From Antitrichia curtipendula (taxonomy: Eukaryota > Streptophyta > Bryopsida > Hypnales > Leucodontaceae), in assembly GCA_951230915.1 (NCBI GenBank), contig OX579635.1, positions 36,580,001-36,644,000 of the forward strand: a stretch of DNA of 64,000 nt, in the 5' to 3' direction. Positions 56,114 through 64,000 of this stretch are shown piece after piece. Under the pieces are notes generated by a model. The model saw nothing but the letters and a program-made list of their open reading frames with translations, was not told the DNA's origin and did no database searches. The stretch's first letter is position 1; each line of letters starts with the position of its first letter. The position numbers and the translations under genes were made by a program.

Positions 56114-57178
56114 TCAATGGAACCTCTTCTCCGCGGTCGCGTGACCAGCATCCTCGGTCACCAGCCACCCCAACTGCGGCGCCACGGTCTTAGACACAGG
56201 ATCCATGACCACGCCCACCATTCCTCCTCGGAACAGCATCGGAATCTCCTCCTCAAAATACTCCCATGTAAACGGCGTCTCGCACAACCCCGACGGGAAA
56301 TCCAGAGGTTCTAAGCGCACATTCGATTTCCCCATCGCAGCAGGGTTTAGCTTCCCACGAACGTAGAGAAACAGGGATCCGATCCATCCCGAAATCGTCG
56401 TCACGCCTCCAGAACCGAATGCGCCGTGTTTCAGAAACAAATCGTTCCAAAAAGCTTGCTCAATTCTGTTATCAAATGCGTTTTCGAAGTGTGCGAGAAT
56501 GGCGTCAAGCGTTGCTCGCCACGGGGAGAGGTCGAGCTCATCCAGCAGCGTAAGAGCCGCTCGCATGCTTGACCAATCTTGTTTTGTGCCGATGAGTTCG
56601 ATGGACGGGATGCCGCAGGCCGTCCTCACGCGGTACTCGAAGTAGCTTTTCACCACGTCCATGAAGACGATGGCGTGCGCGACGCGCGCTGTGTCGTCTG
56701 TTGTTGAGAAGCGCATGTTGAGTGCCTGGAGGGCCGATTTGCCGCTAAGCTTTGCGGAGATTTGGTCTGTGAGGCGGCAGGCGTTGTTGCCCCAGTTGTT
56801 GTCAGGGTTTCCTCTTCGTAGGGTGTCGTCTTGCACAAGTAGGGTTTTGCGACCCTTGTGGCTCACGAAGGTGTGACGGTGCTTCTCTGGGTCTTTGCTG
56901 ACGTGCGTGGAGACGCCTTGCATGATCGTGTTCCAGATGGCGTCCGGGGTGAGGGCGAGGGGCAGGTGGAGACTGAAGGAGAGGTAGACGGCGGACAGGA
57001 GGGGGTTCTTGGTGAGGCCGTTGTTGGGGAGGAAAGTGGAGGTGCGGTGGGAGAAGCCTTCGACGGGCTTGGCGCCGGCCAAGAACTTGGCCTGCTGATC
57101 GCCCTTGGCCGATCGGGAAAGGAGTCGGGTGATGCCTTCCAGGTCTTGCTCCACATCGTTCACCGTGAACTTCACCAT
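56114..57178 (-). CDS. DUF4419 domain protein
   Basis: This is a single exon of 354 codons, from ATG 57178 (MVKFTVNDVEQ) to TGA 56114. The DUF4419 pattern is visible: a loop with LTPDAIWNTIMQGVSTHV, then FSTTDDTARVAHAIVFMDVV, FEYRVRTACGIPSIELIGTKQDW, LDELDLSPWRATLDAIL, FENAFDNRIEQAFWNDLF and SGWIGSLFLYVRGK. The motifs GIP.IEL.GT..DW and SGWI...F are the hallmarks I recognise. The biochemical role of DUF4419 is unknown; families are common in fungi and present in bryophytes, which may reflect old horizontal transfer. The lack of introns and higher GC than the surroundings fit that idea but do not prove it. No transmembrane segment or signal peptide is apparent. Confidence 0.9.
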   Translation of the reverse strand: MVKFTVNDVEQDLEGITRLLSRSAKGDQQAKFLAGAKPVEGFSHRTSTFLPNNGLTKNPLLSAVYLSFSLHLPLALTPDAIWNTIMQGVSTHVSKDPEKHRHTFVSHKGRKTLLVQDDTLRRGNPDNNWGNNACRLTDQISAKLSGKSALQALNMRFSTTDDTARVAHAIVFMDVVKSYFEYRVRTACGIPSIELIGTKQDWSSMRAALTLLDELDLSPWRATLDAILAHFENAFDNRIEQAFWNDLFLKHGAFGSGGVTTISGWIGSLFLYVRGKLNPAAMGKSNVRLEPLDFPSGLCETPFTWEYFEEEIPMLFRGGMVGVVMDPVSKTVAPQLGWLVTEDAGHATAEKRFH

Positions 57179-57993
57179 GGTTGAGTAATCCTGTTTTCAG
57201 TGTCTGCATAGCAATTTAGTCAGTTGCAGTGAAAGAGTATTGCCTAACCCGAGCAGATGCCCAATAGCACAATGCTTAGACTGAATTTAACACTCCTGTC
57301 TCAAGCACTCGACTGATTCCATGAAAACTCGGGAACCTTTTCCAGCAGGATACTAGAAGCACGAAATCTGTAAAATGTTTTTATCATCTGGCTTTATTAG
57401 TGAGGCACTTTGGAAATTCAAATAAGCTCAAACCCTAGAATCGAGTCTGTTGGAATTAACCAAGAATTGTGCTCTTCGCAGCTTGGAAGGTACCATCCGC
57501 AAGGGAGACTCATTCAGGCTACGGTCGCAAGCAAAATCCAAACGAAACAAACCGACACTTACCGACACTTCAGGGCAGGAAGATCTACCTGCTTGAACAG
57601 CTTGTTGCAGAGTACTTAATCAAGAGTACGCTGCAAGTAAGGGTTTGTATGAGCGTGGTAGATCCAAATACCTCTTCACTATGAAGGATCCCGATGCAAC
57701 AACTGCCGACTCCAACAATTCGATCAAAACCCAAAGCCACCGACACTTCAAGCTCCGCACTTTGCACCCAGGCTAAGTAGAATCAGCTACAGAGCTAGAT
57801 TTTCTTGGACTCCTCATACCTTTGAGAGATCGATCTGATGGTGGAGCTAATTTATAGTCAGTGCTGCAATCGAGCTCACGAAAATAAAAGTTGTTGCTTG
57901 ACAGACAAGGTTTCTCTCGTTTCTCTGGCAATTTAAAAATCATTTACAGACATTATATGGACCGACATTTCTCTCGTTGCCCGTGGACTCTGA
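57179..57993. other. Upstream region of the DUF4419 gene
   Basis: This holds the promoter and any 5' leader of the DUF4419 gene on the minus strand. No other gene or obvious promoter element was seen. Confidence 0.4.
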
Positions 57994-58409
57994 GTAAGGT
58001 AGGAGGCTCTGAAAGCGAGCGGGCATTTAGAACTGCTCATGTAGACTCCCTGAAATGGACATAAGGTGGTCTTTAAATGGATCTTCTGTAGTCATTGAAT
58101 GGATCGGTAAAAGAGATATTATTTATTGCAAGAGCCAATCATTCTCTTTGTTTTCCCATTTCTCTTTTGAAACTGCATCTGAACGGTTTATGGAAGACCT
58201 AGGGTCATAAATAGGGACCTATGACTCATTACGTTTGAAAATTCATAAGTAATTCAAAAATGCTTCAAAAAATACGAAACGACTTGTGTTACGATCACAA
58301 TCTATTTTTCTTTGTCTGAAAAATGAGCTAATAATAATCTCATACAAAAAACCACATGAAAAAGGCAGACCAGCCCTTAGATGCTCGCTTTCAGAGCCTC
58401 CTACCTTAC
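57994..58409. mobile_element. 'GTAAGGTA' MITE, 416 bp, with 27-bp perfect ends
   Basis: The left end GTAAGGTAGGAGGCTCTGAA plus AGCGAGC is repeated exactly, inverted, at the right end (27 bp). It is the best-preserved member of the family seen at 18240, 24605 and 32524, sharing ACGAAACGACTTGTGTTA with the inverted copy. The flanks show no direct duplication I can recognise. Confidence 0.8.
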
Positions 58410-59149
58410 GTGATTGATAACTCCCTTGCCCAAAATGTCAACTGAAGAAGTCCCTGTCGTTTTGGAGATTGGCTGGAAAATTGCCTGGTCTGCCCAATGT
58501 TGTGTGAAACGGAAAATTATATTGGAAGGGAAAATTAAATTGGAAAGGAAATTGTTTTTGCATCCAATGGATGTTTATGGTAATCATCTACATCAACACA
58601 TAATTGTAGGGCTCAAAATAAAAGTTTTATTCTTTTACATTGTGAAAGTTACTATATGGAGCTTGTTATTTTTCAAGCAATCACAAATATTTTTTGAAAA
58701 ATAATAATTCTTGATTTTTTTTTTAAGTCAATTTTTAAAATCTTCAACAAGAAAGTTTCACAAGGTTGTGCATGCTTGCTAGAACAATACTACCATTGGA
58801 ATTAGTGTGTTTCAATTCAATTTTAGAGCTAATAATAATTTAGTTTTTTCTTCGATCTTGTAACTACTTCTCCTTAATAAAATTTTAAAACATAAAAATC
58901 AAATATTTTCTTTTGAATTTTAGATAGACAACTATTTCTTTTTGTTGTATAAACATTTGAAGATTTTTGCCTATAATATCCATTTTTTTTAAGAAAATCA
59001 ACAACTACACATAATAAAGTTCTATGGATGCAAAAATCAACCTTTTATTAATAAAAAAAACAAACTTAAGGTAAAATTCAGCTTGATAGTAGTTATTTGA
59101 CATAAAGGAAATTGCCAAGAGTGTTTTGGATGTACAAAATTAAATATTT
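58410..59149. other. AT-rich intergenic stretch
   Basis: No gene is supported; a 96-codon AT-rich plus-strand frame at 58414-58704 has no motif. Confidence 0.45.
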
Positions 59150-59685
59150 GCTTTTGGCAACAAAGCGATTTTGGACAACTCACTACGAATGGAATTTTTT
59201 TTCTTTGTAATTTTCACACAACATGTGCACGAGGAGTAGCTTTAAGGCACAATAATTTTCATAACTTTTGACCACATGATTCAAAGTTATTGCACAATAT
59301 GTAATTTTCGTTGCTCAGACGTCTCTCGATGCCATACCTACCCCACAAACTAGAATTCATCATAACTTTCATCTTGTTAATCAAAATGGAATTATTCAAA
59401 GCTTTATATATATATAAATCTAGAGAACCAATTTAAATTTTTTATTTTTTAAAGAAGTTTTGTAAGCTGCCCAGTTTGCTCACCAAGCAGTGTAAATTAT
59501 ATATCATGCAGTAAATTTTTAAACATGTGATCAAAATTTATGAATTTTTTGTACCTTGAAGCCACTCTTTAGGCACATGTTGTGTGAAATTTACAAAGAA
59601 AAAAAATAAAGATTTCATTTATAGTGAGCTGCCTAAAATCACTATGTTGCCAAGAAAAGAAGATTTGAACCTTTAGGGATTAAGA
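59150..59685. repeat. Foldback relative of the 4.3 kb element
   Basis: Two arms (about 59155-59320 and 59490-59660) pair with each other and match the terminal 130-300 bp of the 48021-52337 element: GCGATTTTGGACAACTCACT, TCACACAACATGTGC and GGAGTAGCTTTAAGGC on the left; the inverted equivalents on the right, ending CCTTTAGGGATTAAG. The left outer CTAACCCCTAA terminus is missing. The centre contains AAAGCTTTATATATATATAA. This is close to what remains if the interior of the large element is deleted. Confidence 0.6.
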
Positions 59686-62490
59686 AATTATCACGTTGTT
59701 TTTCATATTTATTTGTACATCTTCATAAAAATCCAAATTGACTAGATTGATTTTTGTTTGTTTGTTTGTTTGTTTGCTTTTTTATTATAAAAATTACAGC
59801 AATGATAATTTTTTCACAAAACTAATAGGATTTTTTTGAATTGATAGACAATACATAGTCTCATGTAATAAAAATATAAGCACAAATTCAAATAGAATTA
59901 AAAAAGCTAAATTGAGTTTAGAAATGAAGCTTGACTATATTTCAATGGAATTGGTAGTTTGGATTGTATTCAAATACAAACCTCTTTTCTGTGCAAAGCT
60001 TCACTGATACAAGGCACCAAATCCCCATTTTTCCCAAAACCTTCTTCCGTGCTCAAAATATGGTTGCCCACACATTTAAGGATTTAAGGATGAACTATAT
60101 TTGGTCCAAAAATTTGTTATATTGTAAACCCCAAATGTTTCAGTGAGTAATTCAAGCTTCTTACAACAAATATTTCTGAAACAACATCATCATTAATATT
60201 ATTTCATTATTTGAAATAAATTGTATATAACATCAAGGTCAAGTCCAATGAAAGAAGGAGATTATGTTTGACATCTAGACACCAAGATTCCTATAAGGTG
60301 AGCTCCCCCAAATGCATTACTAACCCTAAATCGCCATTTGGACTTTGTGTACATCTTTTAAATCAATTAAGTACCTATATAAAAGACACTATTTCAAACC
60401 TAAACTTTGTTCCTTCATAACTTTTGCATAAAATATCCGAATGTCATATTCTTTGGTATGTTGGAACCTCCTTTCAAGTGCCAACAAGAAAATATGAAAA
60501 TTTGACATGTCTAATACTAGTGACTAAGTAGGCACAGAAGCAAAAAGTGTCAATTTGGGCCTAAACCTTTATACAAGTTCGGAATATATTAAAAAATATC
60601 TCAAGGTTTAAAAGACCACAATTTTCTACAATTATGAACATTGCCAAAAAATGTGTCCCCTATAACAATTTTGAAATGAAAGCAAGAGAGTGGGGAAGTA
60701 CAAAAGTTTGGAAAAACAAAAATGCCACTGTATATTAAGTAATTGCAAAGCAGGCCAAGTTATAAAAAATAATCACAAATTAGAACCTACTCAGCTGTAG
60801 ACGGCAAGGTTGGTATTGACTTGCAATTATTCTTAATGACTTAGCCTACTTTACAATTACCGGACCTAATGTCCATGTAGGAGAGTTGAGCCATTTGACT
60901 TCTTTGATTGCTTAAACCATCAAAACATGCCACAAGGGTGAAAGTCTTATGCATTTAGATTATGTTAGGTGGATTCACATTCACTAAGTTAATACCCGTT
61001 GGTAGTAGAAGAGATTTCTCTCAGATTTCTCTCACTGCCAAACCAATGAAAATTCTACTTTGTAGAGCAGGCGACCCATTTCCAGCCACCCTCCCATTTC
61101 TATAGTATAGATTGTTGTATTTCTGTCCATACCCAGTATGTGTAACTGCCCTTATATATCACGGTATCCCATACAAAAAACACACACATATAAGTGCCAT
61201 ATTTACTATCAATTATTCGACCAATCTATGGTTGGAAATATAGTATCCTATATGACAAGAATAGGTTTTAAAGAATCTTGATGAAAAAAATTCATATTAA
61301 TTTCATTTTTGATAGAAATAATATAAAAAAAATTCAAATTCCTTTCATTTCAATTTGCCTACGCAGAAAAAATATTTCCCTTGACACACCTATCCGGCAG
61401 ATAGGCTCAATTCTTTAAGTGGTTGGAAATGGGTTGGCATCTCATACCAACCCTGTTGAGAATTTGCACAAGGCAAGTAGTAAGCATTATCAGTCTTAAT
61501 CTGCCTCTATAACTAATCAAAACATGCCACAACCACAAAACTCTCGTGCACTCTCCTGCATTGACATTATGGTCCGGCACTTTGGCAACCAACGCCTGTC
61601 ATCTCCACATGTTCTGAGAGGTTGCATGCGCAAGCTTAAAGCAGCACAAGCCGCTGAACAGAAATCCTACCAGTATCAAATTAAAGAGGAAAAACATGCT
61701 AGCCTCAAGAACGGTAACGTCCTCTCCACAGTCCGAGGAGATTTTTAGCTTAACCGGCTAATATCCTACATTTTCTCAGACCAAACGGGTGTTTGAAGCA
61801 TTCTCTTGGCTAGGCCTTTATAAAATAGAGAATATTCTTTGATTTTCCTCTTAAATGATTGGATTTTTTCCGAAGATTTTGAAATCCATTCGGAAATTCT
61901 CAAAATCAACCAGCTAGCTTGTAACTAAATACCGGTACTCCCCTTTCATTGGTCCTCTCCTCTCCACTCCAGGATCTCTTCAATCAGTGATTTCAAAATC
62001 TTAGTGAACGTAACATTTATATCTATGAGGGGAATTAGCTCGGACATTTCTGATGGAGACTACCAATACTAGCCACGTGCAACCAAAGTCTAACTAGTCA
62101 AGTCATTACAGACATGTCAATTATTTGTTTGTCTTCGTGACTTATCAAACAAACCTTTCAAACAGAATCCTTAATTTTTAATTTTTAATTTTTTTGACAA
62201 ATGAAACGGACAGAATCCTAATTCTGGTTTCAGGATCATTTTGTATTTACAAGGGTCTTCCCTCGTTTTTCTGCAGGGACCTTATCACCTGTTCTAGTTT
62301 AGAATGATCAGTTTGCAGGTACCTTTAGTTAGTAGTGTTCTCGTGCAGTTCAATGGGTTGCTTCATGTTGGTATCCACGAGTTAATAATACTTTTTTTGC
62401 CCTTATTTACATAATGCAGAGTTGATCCTTTGATAACAGTATCCAGTATCAAGAAATACTACTGGATATTGTCAACCATATAATTTCTTA
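59686..62490. other. AT-rich intergenic stretch
   Basis: No gene is recognised. A (GTTT)n run lies near 59755-59775. Composition becomes more balanced from about 61400 onward, approaching the gene at the right edge. Confidence 0.45.
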
Positions 62491-62659
62491 GGGTACCTTC
62501 GCACCAGTTGCTACGGCACTGATTAAGGCGGTTTTATACGAAGCACCTGGAGAGTGGGTTCGCACTGAGAGGGGTGTAGAAGTCCGAGCCATGGCAGATG
62601 AGGTTCGGCAGCAGGGAAGCAGCGTTGTTAGCTTCCTCAAATATGAAGCAGTTATGTAA
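62491..62659 (+). other. Short protein-like open frame, unidentified
   Basis: After a TAG at 62489 the frame reads TFAPVATALIKAVLYEAP, GEWVRTERGVEVRAMADEV and RQQGSSVVSFLKYEAVM before TAA. It is about 55 codons with protein-like composition and no ATG at its start, so it might be the last exon of a gene or a gene fragment. I do not recognise the family. Confidence 0.2.
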
Positions 62660-63163
62660 AGACCGTCCTTGGCCGCCAGTTTAAGAGTACTAGTGAAATC
62701 ATCGTTTTCTATAGATTCCAGCCCTCGGGGGCGGTGTTACGTTAATGGTGATTTCCACAGCGATTACGCTAAGTTGCCGATTAACTAGTAAAAAAAAGGC
62801 ATTCGAATAAAAAAAATTTAAAAATTAATAAGAATTACAATGCCGTGAACGTACGTAGGCAAACGCATGCATGCAGCAATTTCGTGTTTGCATTCGGCGC
62901 TTCAGAATTGAAGGAGGGCGGCTAGAAAATGTAATCGGAAGCCTTCAAAGTGGCCATCATCAGAGCTGCAGAATACAATCTCATTGTGATTGATCGACGT
63001 CTAAGCAAATCTGTGATCGCTAGTATCCTTCATCGCTACAGTCTTCTGCTAGGGACTTGTTCGCAACTGTGATTACAGCTTCCAAGTGTGGTCGACCGCT
63101 CTGTGAAACAATTGGTTTCAGTGCTGTCCACTTGCGCAAGACCTGTAGTCCGCAGAGATCAGA

Positions 63164-64000
63164 ATGTCTCACCGCGTGGGACAAATATCCGCTGGCGTCG
63201 GTACTTCAGGACTTCGTGATGCAGAAAGAGGTATGATTTCATGCTACCTGATTTTCTGGATTTCATACTAGAATTAGAACGACCCGGCTGAAACACGTGG
63301 TTACAATCTTCCATTTCTGTTCGTCAAAGCTGTGTAGCTCCCTGTGTCGATGCGATTTTCGGCCTCAAGTTTCATTGGCAGTCGGAATGCTAGTCTGTGT
63401 CCACGCAGATGTCAGCATTGGAGTATAATGGTCGATCCGATGTACGTATTGAACGAAGTTGTCCTCATATTGTTTAATTTTCATTGTCCATGCAGGAGCA
63501 TCGACTGCTGTGGACAACGCCGCTGAAGATCGGACAACAGTAGTACAAACTGCAGTTTCCGGTACTCAGTTCAAAACTACTTCTCCGCATTGTCATGAAA
63601 GAGTAGAGAAGTTACGGCTTTCCGTATTCACTTGAGGTTCATGTCGTTTGAAAAGAATTTCCCTAACATCTTCATCGCCTGTCGCAGGTTTTCGTAGTGC
63701 GAGCTTGTCGACATTGCCGCCATCGACAGTAGGCCCTTCGCACAGGGTTCTTGGCTTGTCGCCTCCTTGTATGCACGCAGCAGAGAGTCCAGCACCGCCA
63801 GCTCCGAAAAAGCCACGCAAGGAAAGAGGGCCCAATTGGGAAGCATCAGAGATCAGCGCTCTTGTGGAGGCGAAACGCAAGATGTCAAACGAAGAAGCAG
63901 TGTGCAAAGACAGTCGTCAGTTGATGCTGCCAGACTCAACCAAATGGATGCGTATAAGCCGGGAGGTCATGGAAGCTGCATCCTCTCCTTGCGTTCGAGA
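63164..64000 (+). CDS. Trihelix/Myb-SANT-like DNA-binding protein, 5' part only
   Basis: Three exons can be joined in phase: 63164-63230 (MSHRVGQISAGVGTSG, donor GAG|GTATGA), 63496-63561 (acceptor TGCAG|GA, donor CCG|GTACTC) and 63688 to beyond the window (acceptor CGCAG|GT). The third exon reads PPAPKKPRKERGPNW, then EASEISALVEAKRKM, LPDSTKWMRISREVM and SSPCVR at the edge. The first W-E-x-x-E-I-x-x-L-V-x-A-K-R helix followed by KW..I..EV is the start of the trihelix/Myb-SANT-like domain abundant in seedless plants, where it normally continues DGPACKxKW. A Ser/Pro-rich and basic N-terminus precedes it. It is presumably nuclear; the target genes are unknown. The small exons are less certain than the third. 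Confidence 0.7.

Overview
This window looks like nuclear DNA of a land plant, most likely a seedless one (bryophyte-grade). The evidence is four clear plant genes, three of them plastid-related, spliced with GT-AG introns; a DUF4419 gene and a trihelix/Myb-SANT-like gene of types I associate with bryophytes; and long AT-rich spacers full of DNA transposon debris. The species cannot be fixed from this window. A 200-base run of N (53485-53684) marks an assembly gap.

Layout. Bases 1-26800 are AT-rich and repeat-dominated. They hold a Stowaway/mariner-like element split by a CACTA element that itself carries foldback repeats and a tRNA-like SINE candidate; a small RING-finger gene (8815-9210); a broken Myb/SANT-like gene (10186-11352); a dead PIF/Harbinger transposase (13243-14439); a second CACTA element (14711-16064); several MITEs; and relics that read like leucine-rich repeats of a resistance-type gene (20216-22010, 25030-25330). 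Bases 26839-28607 hold a three-exon SERAC1-like alpha/beta-hydrolase on the minus strand. Two Tourist-like MITEs abut at a shared TTA at 29166-29834. A fragment of a GH10 xylanase CBM22 region lies at 32828-33433, with a MITE against its 5' side.

Bases 37234-47335 form the gene-dense core: DGD1 digalactosyldiacylglycerol synthase (6 exons, minus), an F-box/kelch gene (2 exons, minus), intronless divinyl reductase DVR (minus) and, divergent from it across 453 bp, an intronless plastid double-GTPase Der/EngA (plus). DGD1 (thylakoid galactolipid), DVR (chlorophyll synthesis) and Der (plastid ribosome assembly) all serve chloroplast biogenesis, but nothing in the sequence shows that they are co-regulated beyond the divergent DVR/Der pair.

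Bases 47336-64000 are again repeat-rich: a 4.3 kb element with long inverted ends containing a 148-bp CACTA MITE, the gap, a G-poor stretch of about 1.6 kb, an intronless DUF4419 gene (56114-57178), another MITE with 27-bp perfect ends, a foldback relative of the 4.3 kb element, and finally the first three exons of a trihelix/Myb-SANT-like gene that runs off the right edge.

I saw no retrotransposon gag/pol reading frame anywhere. The mobile fraction I can recognise is almost wholly cut-and-paste DNA transposons (CACTA, Stowaway/mariner-like, PIF/Harbinger) and their non-autonomous derivatives. No tRNA gene, rRNA gene or CRISPR array was found. All exon models were built by eye from reading frame continuity and splice dinucleotides.
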